Below are positions 9,524-14,794 of a stretch of 14,794 nt of DNA, in pieces. Below the pieces are notes generated by a model. It ran no database searches. It was not told where the DNA came from and was given only the letters and a program-made list of their open reading frames with translations. A program made the translations under genes and the position numbers. Source of the DNA: CAYQDF01 sp964416175 (GTDB lineage: Bacteria; Chloroflexota; Anaerolineae; Anaerolineales; UBA4823); NCBI GenBank assembly GCA_964416175.1, contig CAYQDF010000079.1, positions 1 through 14,794 of the forward strand, given 5' to 3'. The first letter of the stretch is position 1. Each line of letters starts with the position of its first letter.

Positions 9524-9569
9524 TTGCTCTTCTCGTATAATCGCCACCACTAAGACTCAGGAAGAGCAA
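9524..9569. repeat. 9-bp perfect inverted repeat, 28-nt spacer
   Basis: TTGCTCTTC at 9524-9532 is matched by its exact reverse complement GAAGAGCAA at 9561-9569. It lies between the two lipoprotein genes, 30-120 bases from either. With a 28-nt loop and no adjacent T-run it is not a typical intrinsic terminator. A dimeric regulator site or an RNA hairpin in a shared transcript are both possible. Confidence 0.45.
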
Positions 9570-9590
9570 TGATAATTCTTCAATTATTAT
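9569..9590. repeat. AT-rich palindrome after lipoprotein stop
   Basis: ATAATT (9572-9577), loop CTTC, AATTAT (9582-9587), with two further outer pairs beyond one mismatch. It lies about 10 bases past the stop of the upstream lipoprotein gene. It has no GC pairs in the core and no T-run, so it is at best a weak pause or end-processing structure. Confidence 0.3.
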
Positions 9591-9599
9591 AATCGGAAC

Positions 9600-11108
9600 T
9601 CATTCTGAATTCCAAATCAAATAACTCTCACCGGCACACGCCTGTTCCTCGTTTAAACCATACAGACAGACTCGATAAGCCATCAGCGTTCCATTCGGGA
9701 CCTCGACAGGGTCGAGAGCTAGCTGGGTCTGACCGGCAGAATCGGTCGGGGGAAAATAGAATGTGCGAATACTTCTATCTGGCATTGAGAGATAAAGGAT
9801 AGGTTCACGGTTCGAGAGTGGCATTCCTGCCTGGCTGATATTTACGAAAATCACCTGCCTGTCATCTGCTCCCATGAATTCATATTTTTCCCAAACCTTC
9901 ATATCAATTCCCCGCATTGATTGGGTGTCCACGAAATTCCTGGTCCGATCGTAGATGACTTGCTTGTAATACGTCCCGAGCGCGACTGGCTTAAGCTGAT
10001 CATCGCCTTCCCCCAAAACAAATTCCAGACACAAATTCTCAAAACATTGCCAGTAATGCCCCTCCTCTTCCATAAATACTTCGCTCACTGGTTTTCCTGT
10101 GAATTCCAATCCCCCGAATTTGTTTAAATAATCCAAGAAATAAACTGGTACATTGTGACCATAATTTCCTTCGAGAGGAATGAACACCATCAGTGGATCA
10201 TCAATTGGGGGGCTGAGGGGCTGTTTTTCGAAACCGATATCATCCAAAATGGGTTTCGCTCGAACCCCAGGTTGACCTTCGACGGAGATGAGCACCAGAT
10301 TTTCGAAAATAACCTCCTGATTGTTCTCCGGAGTCGTATACACTTCAGTCAGTATACGGCCAGTGAAAGGCAGGCCTAATTCATAGCTCTTCGTGGCAAA
10401 AGGCTCAGGGAGAACCGGCTGGCGGCTGGGAATGCTCCCGGCATCTACATGATACCGGCAGTTCAGGTCGCAAGCGTACGCTCCGTAAGCCATCAGGCGT
10501 ACCTGATTGGATTCATCTTGATCGAGAAGGTAAAATCCCAGGTTTTCAAAATATTGCTCAACTCGACCTTTTTCCGGATTGTGACGGGCAGGTGTCAGAG
10601 GTAAACCAACGAATCTCGCTCCACCCAGTTGCTCATAGAGTGGCAGAAACAGTTGAAAAATATCCTCCCGGCCGAATTTAGCCCGGTTGATAACGGGATC
10701 CGTGATGACTACTGCGCCGGGGATATCAAATTCCCTTCCTAAAGCCGCCAGATAATATCGGTCGTTGAACGGTCTGCTTCCATCGTAAACCAATAATCCT
10801 GCTTCTACATACTGGCTGATAATGCCGCCAGAACTGGTTGCTGTCGATATGGCAGGTCCAAGAATCTCTCGTCCTCCTAGTTCCTGATAAAACTCAAGAA
10901 ATATGGGTTCGATCGGGTACGTATCAGTTTCAGATTCTGCGGTTGCTGAGGGCTCAAGAAATGCCGCCCTTGAGATATAATTCCACAAGTCAGTTGGGGC
11001 TTTTCCCCGGTAGTCCGCCTCATCGAATTGGGTGCAGGCGCTTACCGCCAGTATTATTGTGATCAATAAGTACCGCGCGCTAATTATCGAGTGTATGATC
11101 CTGCTCAT
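9600..11108 (-). CDS. LGFP-like repeat lipoprotein, shorter paralogue
   Basis: A 502-residue predicted lipoprotein paralogous to the downstream gene. The chosen ATG at 11108 places a hydrophobic segment (~8-22) directly before lipobox V-S-A-C with Cys25; a longer GTG start at 11177 would put 23 unlikely residues ahead of it. A weak AGGG lies 5 bases upstream of the ATG. Four LGFP-like repeats lie at ~64-127, ~149-220, ~232-276 and ~309-382. The second holds H-N-P-E-K followed by E-Q-Y-F-E-N, identical to the paralogue. Residues ~400-500 form the shared Ig-like C-terminal domain with P-P-T-D-x-x-G. Cysteine pairs 213/217, 355/360 and 481/491 keep the same spacing as the paralogue, suggesting disulfides in an exported protein. 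It lacks the 24-residue WLPxV repeats. No enzymatic motif is visible. It probably heads a two-gene unit, 149 bp upstream of the second copy and divergent from the + strand lipoprotein gene. Confidence 0.85.
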   Translation of the reverse strand: MSRIIHSIISARYLLITIILAVSACTQFDEADYRGKAPTDLWNYISRAAFLEPSATAESETDTYPIEPIFLEFYQELGGREILGPAISTATSSGGIISQYVEAGLLVYDGSRPFNDRYYLAALGREFDIPGAVVITDPVINRAKFGREDIFQLFLPLYEQLGGARFVGLPLTPARHNPEKGRVEQYFENLGFYLLDQDESNQVRLMAYGAYACDLNCRYHVDAGSIPSRQPVLPEPFATKSYELGLPFTGRILTEVYTTPENNQEVIFENLVLISVEGQPGVRAKPILDDIGFEKQPLSPPIDDPLMVFIPLEGNYGHNVPVYFLDYLNKFGGLEFTGKPVSEVFMEEEGHYWQCFENLCLEFVLGEGDDQLKPVALGTYYKQVIYDRTRNFVDTQSMRGIDMKVWEKYEFMGADDRQVIFVNISQAGMPLSNREPILYLSMPDRSIRTFYFPPTDSAGQTQLALDPVEVPNGTLMAYRVCLYGLNEEQACAGESYLIWNSE

Positions 11109-11300
11109 GTGTACCCTGGTAGGTGCTGTGTTGTAAATTGGATTGCCGACTTCCGCCCCGAACAGCAGAATAATCACCCAGTAATCGTGCTACCAATATT
11201 CAATTTACCGGCCTGAATAATTACAGTGGATCAAGACCTCTGATAGGATCGGGTCGATTACCGTAAAATCTTAACACAATAGTACCCAAGTCCTCTTAAC

Positions 11301-11330
11301 AGATTCGCAAGCTATCCAAAAGATTCTCAA
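11301..11330. repeat. Direct repeat AGATTCnCAA spaced 20 bp
   Basis: AGATTCGCAA (11301-11310) and AGATTCTCAA (11321-11330) match at 9 of 10 positions and start exactly 20 bp apart, about two helical turns. They lie 52-81 bp upstream of the + strand lipoprotein start, a place where an activator or repressor could bind two same-face sites. Chance remains possible at this length. Confidence 0.35.
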
Positions 11331-11345
11331 ATTCTTCTACCAAGT

Positions 11346-11376
11346 TTGCCCGGTTTACGGGTGAGATCTCAATAAT
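11346..11376 (+). promoter_or_regulatory. Weak candidate sigma70-like promoter for lipoprotein gene
   Basis: TTGCCC (11346-11351, 4/6 to TTGACA) and AATAAT (11371-11376, 5/6 to TATAAT) are 19 bp apart, longer than the usual 17. A start about 7 bases after the -10 would fall at or just after the ATG at 11382, giving a leaderless or nearly leaderless transcript. That would fit the lack of a Shine-Dalgarno before this gene. The match is weak. Confidence 0.22.
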
Positions 11377-11381
11377 CAATT

Positions 11382-13718
11382 ATGCTTTTCTCTTCCCGGA
11401 ACATTTTCCTCGTTGTTGCTCCAATATTCTTCCTCGCAGCCTGTGCTCCCGGAGAAATAGTCGCGCCGGGTGATCCCTGGAGATTCGGCGATCTGCGGTT
11501 ATTATCTCCTGGTGATCTTGAAGAAGCTCCCGAGTTGGATTTGATCGCCGCATATACCCGATTCGCCGGGTCGGATTGGCAAATCCGGCTGGACCTCCTG
11601 GAAATGACGGATACCGCATCCTTTGATTTAACTATCGCGTTGGATGTCTCACCCGGAGGGATCCGTCAACTTCCTGGCGGAGGGAACACAGACATCAATT
11701 GGGATTACTTGCTGATCCTGCCGGGAAGCGGCTCTCCATTTCTTATCCAAGCCCCGGGGTCTGAACAGATTCAGACCGCTAAAGATCTGGACAATCTAAA
11801 GGAGCTGGCTCAGCGATCAATCCCTCGAGTTTCTCGATTACCTTGGTTGGATTCGGTGGTCATCTCTCTGAACAGGCATGCCTTACCGATCACAGGCAGA
11901 GGGATCGGGATACAAGCATTCACCGTCAGACCGGGCTCCCTTGAGATCTCTGATGTGATTGGTCCTTTCCATTCGACCGATTCCCCGCCTTCAAAAGCCC
12001 CGCTTCTCCTCGCCTTCTGGAATACCTTTCCCGCATATTCACCTGCTCAGTCAATTCGTCGCTGGGATGGCGCACACACAGGACCCTTTGGAGAGAGACA
12101 TGGCCTCTCCGTATTACTGCACGCAGTCCGCCGTTTCCATGTCCCGGTGACATTGCTAGATCTTAAGAATCCTGCCTCGATCTCAGCGTTGGATTATCTT
12201 GGTGTCCTGCCATTCGTGCGCGAGTTGGCGGAAGATAAATTGATAATCCTCCCCGATCCAGTGCCTGGTTCGCCGTCCTACCCTTTATTTCCAGACGGTT
12301 TGCCGGACTGGGCCGTTTCTCGGGCACTGGAAGATGTCCGCACGGCTGCGAGAGCGTTCGACCTCCCAGCGAGCGCGATACTTTATTCTCCGAAGAGAGC
12401 TATCGCCCAAAAATTACAATACAGCTACACTTTTACCAGGTTTGATGATCAATCTGCCTCCGACTTCGGGAGCAGTCGTTTGTTCCCCATCCCGTTTGAG
12501 AAAAGCCTGGATCCGCAAGCGGATGAATCAGGTCTCTCATTGGAGGTACGTAAAATCCTTCTGGAGAATGCCCTTAGCAGGTCAAACCAAGGTGATCAGA
12601 TCCCTTTATTGATTCTCGGTGGTAGTTTACCTGAGAGTCCTTTTGGGGATCCAGAAATAGCCTCAGCTTCACTAAATTATATTGCAGGTCACCCCTGGAT
12701 AGATCCTCTAACCATCGACGAGCTGACCGCAGCAACTTTGCCCGGCTTTCAACCGCAGGTAATGTCCGGAATTAATTACGTACCGAACCTCGCAGCCTTT
12801 TTACCATCGCCTAACTTATCTACTCTGACCGAGCCTGGAAATAATCAAACCAATCCCTTGCTCCAGGCTGCATGGCAGGCAGCGCTGACTTTGTACAATC
12901 CATTGCCTCCAGAGCCATTTGACCTGCCGGCTCTGCGGAGTGTTTATTCCAGTCAGGTGGTTGTCCTATCAAGGGCAGCATTATGGGCAGAAAATCGCAT
13001 GCCAATGAACACCTGCTCTACCGACCCCGATAGAGATAATGTCCCAGAGTGTGTCCTGGCTTCTGAGCACGTATTCACCTTATATGGAATCGATGGTGGA
13101 AGATTATTATCAATGTTCGTGGCAGACGAATTCGGAGTACACCAGGTAATCGCTCCAACTACACAATTCGCGATTGGCCAGACGGATCCTTCCATATGGG
13201 ATTTAACTTTTGGTGAAGGCGCTGAAAAAAACGCAATCCATGGTGCCTTCGCCGACAGTCAGCCTCCATGGGAATGGTACTACCCCACATCAGAATCAGA
13301 CTGGATAAATTTTTCCCACGCGCAGGCAAAGCTGGAGAAGACTTTCACGCTGATTAACAATGGCTTACGAGTCGATTATCGCACGCAAGAGCCAATAACA
13401 GTCCAGATCCCAATCGCCTTGGACCCGTGGAACAGGTTTACTCCAGACTGGGGGGAAAAATACCATGGGGAAGAGATCGCCGATGGATATAAATGGGAAT
13501 GGGATAGCGGACCCGCCATCGTTATCCGATCAAATGCAAGGATTAGGACAATGCCATTTACTGCTTCCAGGCCGTATCTGGGCAGTCCTGAAAATCCTAA
13601 TTTTCCCTACCCTCGTGGTCATTATTCTCCATTCCCTGTCCTGATCGTGGAACTGAGGAGTGCCCGCGAGTTCTATGTGGAAATCACCTTGAATTCTCCG
13701 CAACAAGAACCTCCATAA
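11382..13718 (+). CDS. Large lipoprotein, possibly deacetylase/GH57-like
   Basis: A 778-residue predicted lipoprotein: signal core at ~8-18, lipobox L-A-A-C with Cys21. Three regions can be told apart. Residues ~50-185 look like an N-terminal beta-rich domain with I-A-L-D-V-S-P-G-G. Residues ~205-440 have alternating strands and helices: A-F-W-N-T-F-P (211-217), R-R-W-D-G-A-H-T-G-P (226-235), H240, then V-P-V-T-L-L-D-L at 254-261, recalling a TIM-barrel-like polysaccharide deacetylase or GH57-type fold. Residues ~545-770 begin with a DxDxDxxxE loop (D548, D550, D552, E556) flanked by C545 and C557, followed by a G-G-R-L turn, resembling the C-terminal beta-sandwich of some GH57-related proteins. 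Catalytic residues cannot be assigned, so the enzyme class is a tentative inference. No Shine-Dalgarno is visible. The membrane protein gene follows after 30 bp and is likely co-transcribed. Confidence 0.85.
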   Translation: MLFSSRNIFLVVAPIFFLAACAPGEIVAPGDPWRFGDLRLLSPGDLEEAPELDLIAAYTRFAGSDWQIRLDLLEMTDTASFDLTIALDVSPGGIRQLPGGGNTDINWDYLLILPGSGSPFLIQAPGSEQIQTAKDLDNLKELAQRSIPRVSRLPWLDSVVISLNRHALPITGRGIGIQAFTVRPGSLEISDVIGPFHSTDSPPSKAPLLLAFWNTFPAYSPAQSIRRWDGAHTGPFGERHGLSVLLHAVRRFHVPVTLLDLKNPASISALDYLGVLPFVRELAEDKLIILPDPVPGSPSYPLFPDGLPDWAVSRALEDVRTAARAFDLPASAILYSPKRAIAQKLQYSYTFTRFDDQSASDFGSSRLFPIPFEKSLDPQADESGLSLEVRKILLENALSRSNQGDQIPLLILGGSLPESPFGDPEIASASLNYIAGHPWIDPLTIDELTAATLPGFQPQVMSGINYVPNLAAFLPSPNLSTLTEPGNNQTNPLLQAAWQAALTLYNPLPPEPFDLPALRSVYSSQVVVLSRAALWAENRMPMNTCSTDPDRDNVPECVLASEHVFTLYGIDGGRLLSMFVADEFGVHQVIAPTTQFAIGQTDPSIWDLTFGEGAEKNAIHGAFADSQPPWEWYYPTSESDWINFSHAQAKLEKTFTLINNGLRVDYRTQEPITVQIPIALDPWNRFTPDWGEKYHGEEIADGYKWEWDSGPAIVIRSNARIRTMPFTASRPYLGSPENPNFPYPRGHYSPFPVLIVELRSAREFYVEITLNSPQQEPP

Positions 13719-13735
13719 GTATTCAAATTAATTCC

Positions 13736-13741
13736 GAGGAG
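13736..13741 (+). promoter_or_regulatory. Shine-Dalgarno GAGGAG
   Basis: GAGGAG ends 7 bases before the ATG at 13749. It fixes that start over the overlapping ATG at 13742 in another frame, and it is one of only two strong ribosome-binding sites in the window. Confidence 0.75.
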
Positions 13742-13748
13742 ATGAAGG

Positions 13749-14267
13749 ATGAACATCATAACGATCTTGGCAGGGCTCATTTTACTGTTCTCAGGAAGAA
13801 AGCTCTATTGGTTGTTCGTTGCCGTGGTTGGATTCATTGCTGGCTATATTCTGACGGGGGAAGTGCTTCCCGAGATATCCACGGTCCTTCGGATAATTAT
13901 TGGCCTGGTTGCCGGAGCGATCGGAGCTGCGCTCTTACTTGTCCTCCATCAGGTAGCTGTTGGCCTGGCGGGATTTTTGGGAGGCGGCTTATTGGCGCTT
14001 CAAATTACTCATCAGCTGGGAGTTGGCAGTGGAGAATTCAGCTGGGTACCCTTCATCCTGGGAGGGATTGTCGGTGCAATATTGGTCGTGTCAATCTTTG
14101 ATTGGGCATTGATCTTGCTTACCTCCCTCGGGGGAGCTTTTCTGGTGATCTCAGGCCTGAATCCAGATCCTTCCTGGGCAAATCTGGCTATCCTGATTCT
14201 TTTTGTGATTGGAGTTTTCATTCAGGCAAATCTCTTACGCCGCCAGCGTTCTCAAGATGAAAAGTGA
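13749..14267 (+). CDS. DUF4203/TMEM198-like seven-helix membrane protein
   Basis: 172 residues, almost entirely hydrophobic, with about seven predicted membrane helices: ~2-15, 19-37, 46-66, 68-86, 97-114, 116-135 and 142-161. A positively charged tail (R-R-Q-R) follows the last helix, consistent with a cytoplasmic C-terminus. Many glycines within the helices (G-x-x-x-G types and L-G-G-G) and the helix count match DUF4203/TMEM198-type domains. Molecular function for bacterial members is not established as far as I know. The start is set by a strong GAGGAG 7 bases upstream. It follows the large lipoprotein gene by 30 bp and is probably in its operon. Identification rests on topology and composition rather than on a catalytic motif. 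Confidence 0.85.
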   Translation: MNIITILAGLILLFSGRKLYWLFVAVVGFIAGYILTGEVLPEISTVLRIIIGLVAGAIGAALLLVLHQVAVGLAGFLGGGLLALQITHQLGVGSGEFSWVPFILGGIVGAILVVSIFDWALILLTSLGGAFLVISGLNPDPSWANLAILILFVIGVFIQANLLRRQRSQDEK

Positions 14268-14350
14268 TAGAATCGTCCTCGATCCACACCGGACCTCTAA
14301 GCTCCCCACCCATCGTCAACAGGACCTCAATTCGATCATACTGGTGTTGT

Positions 14351-14355
14351 AGGAG
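14351..14355 (+). promoter_or_regulatory. Shine-Dalgarno AGGAG
   Basis: AGGAG ends 7 bases before the ATG at 14363, supporting that start for the truncated serine protease gene. Confidence 0.7.
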
Positions 14356-14362
14356 ATAAACA

Positions 14363-14794
14363 ATGTTGCCCCCACAAACTGTCACTCGTGTTAAAGAATC
14401 CGAAAGATCAAATCTACTAGCCAAGCCCAATGTGGTTGGAGTTGGTGTTGGATTCGTCGTTGAAGGCAAGATTCAAACAGACGAAATTGGAATCGTGGTC
14501 CTGGTCAGGAAAAAAATGCCCAAGACAGCCCTCTCTCCTCAAGAGACCCTGCCTCGCAGCGTTGACAGCATCAGGGTGGATGTCATCGAAGTCGGGGAGA
14601 TCCGCGCCCTGCAGTCGCGTACAGATCGGGTACGGCCCGCGCCGGGTGGTGTGAGCATTGGACATTATAAAATCACTGCAGGAACTTTTGGATCCGTTGT
14701 TCGGGATAAGAACACCGGAGACCGGTTGATCCTTTCAAATAACCATGTCCTGGCGAACAGCAATGACGCAATCCTGTGTGATCCAATCACCCAG
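14363..14794 (+). CDS. Nal1-like trypsin-fold serine protease, 3' truncated by window
   Basis: An open frame of 144 codons running off the right edge without a stop. The early motif P-N-V-V-G-V-G-V-G (23-30) and the following strand with G-I-V-V-L-V-R (43-49) open a region typical of bacterial Nal1-like proteins. G-T-F-G-S-V-V-R-D at 108-116 leads into R-L-I-L-S-N-N-H-V-L-A-N (121-132), the trypsin-fold catalytic histidine motif with His128. The Asp and Ser of the triad would lie beyond the window. No signal peptide is seen, so it is likely cytoplasmic. The start is supported by AGGAG 7 bases upstream. The gene begins 95 bp after the membrane protein gene, with no evident terminator between. 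The protease-fold call is good; the subfamily name is less certain. Confidence 0.8.
   Translation, partial: MLPPQTVTRVKESERSNLLAKPNVVGVGVGFVVEGKIQTDEIGIVVLVRKKMPKTALSPQETLPRSVDSIRVDVIEVGEIRALQSRTDRVRPAPGGVSIGHYKITAGTFGSVVRDKNTGDRLILSNNHVLANSNDAILCDPITQ

Larger units (their letters stand above)
9451..9599. other. Intergenic spacer between the two lipoprotein genes
   Basis: A 149-bp, AT-rich spacer between the two tandem - strand genes. It holds two inverted repeats, annotated separately. No GC-rich hairpin with a T-run is present on the - strand, so I cannot say whether transcription ends here. A poor promoter-like pair on the - strand (TTCCTG, 17 bp, then TTATAC) lies within it but is too weak to call. 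Confidence 0.5.
11109..11381. other. Divergent intergenic control region
   Basis: This 273-bp region separates two divergent lipoprotein genes and should carry promoters for both. It contains an 8-bp inverted repeat (GTAAATTG 11133-11140, CAATTTAC 11201-11208), a pair of direct repeats at 11301-11330, and a candidate promoter close to the + strand gene. I find no ORF of convincing quality, tRNA or riboswitch-like structure in it. Confidence 0.55.

Noticed and set aside
9569..9590. AT-rich palindrome as an intrinsic terminator of the upstream lipoprotein gene
   Set aside because: No GC pairs in the core stem and no following T-run on the - strand.
11109..11177. Longer start (GTG at 11177) for the shorter lipoprotein paralogue
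   Set aside because: It would place 23 residues before the signal peptide; the ATG at 11108 gives a standard lipoprotein signal.
11170..11196. - strand promoter TTGGTA / GATTAT for the lipoprotein pair
   Set aside because: Both hexamers match 4/6 and the spacing is 15 bp, within chance for an AT-rich region.
13742..14101. + strand open frame starting 7 bases before the membrane protein start
   Set aside because: The Shine-Dalgarno spacing fits 13749, and the translation lacks the coherent membrane-helix pattern of the accepted frame.
1..14794. CRISPR array, tRNA, rRNA, insertion sequence or phage genes
   Set aside because: No regularly spaced identical repeats, cloverleaf-like sequence, transposase or integrase motifs, or terminal inverted repeats with target duplication were seen on either strand.

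Overview
The window looks like chromosomal DNA from a member of the Chloroflexota, most likely an Anaerolineae-type organism. This is inferred from the protein style: very long TPR proteins, a C25/caspase-like protease joined to TPRs, and surface lipoproteins built from degenerate LGFP-like repeats with W/Y-L-P-L-V motifs. No rRNA, tRNA or single-copy marker gene is present to confirm it. Base composition and gene style look even throughout, and I see no insertion sequence, integrase, CRISPR array or tRNA.

Left block, + strand (1-7771). A giant TPR protein, already in progress at the left edge, runs to 4961. Seventeen bases later comes a 930-residue protein with N-terminal TPR-like helices, a proline- and serine-rich linker, and a peptidase C25 (gingipain/caspase-fold) domain with an apparent His630/Cys677 dyad. 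Neither shows an export signal in the visible sequence. They look like an intracellular two-gene unit: a large helical-repeat scaffold and a TPR-tethered cysteine protease.

Middle block, - strand (7774-11108). Two paralogous lipoprotein genes lie in tandem. Each has a lipobox, four degenerate LGFP-like repeats and a C-terminal beta-sandwich-like domain, with three conserved cysteine pairs. The downstream copy carries an extra segment in which a W-L-P-x-V motif recurs exactly every 24 residues. The first block and this one converge with only 2 bp between stop codons.

Right block, + strand (11382-14794). A divergent intergenic region of 273 bp separates the lipoprotein pair from a third, unrelated 778-residue lipoprotein, which has a possible GH57/polysaccharide-deacetylase-like architecture and a DxDxDxxxE calcium-type loop. 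Thirty bases further on is a seven-helix DUF4203/TMEM198-like membrane protein with a clear Shine-Dalgarno. The last gene, cut by the right edge, has a good Shine-Dalgarno and encodes the start of a trypsin-fold serine protease of the Nal1-like type, with an S-N-N-H-V catalytic histidine motif.

The middle and right blocks together look like a cell-envelope neighbourhood of three lipoproteins and one polytopic membrane protein. The two proteases at either side are of different catalytic classes. Joint function of these genes is inference from proximity only.
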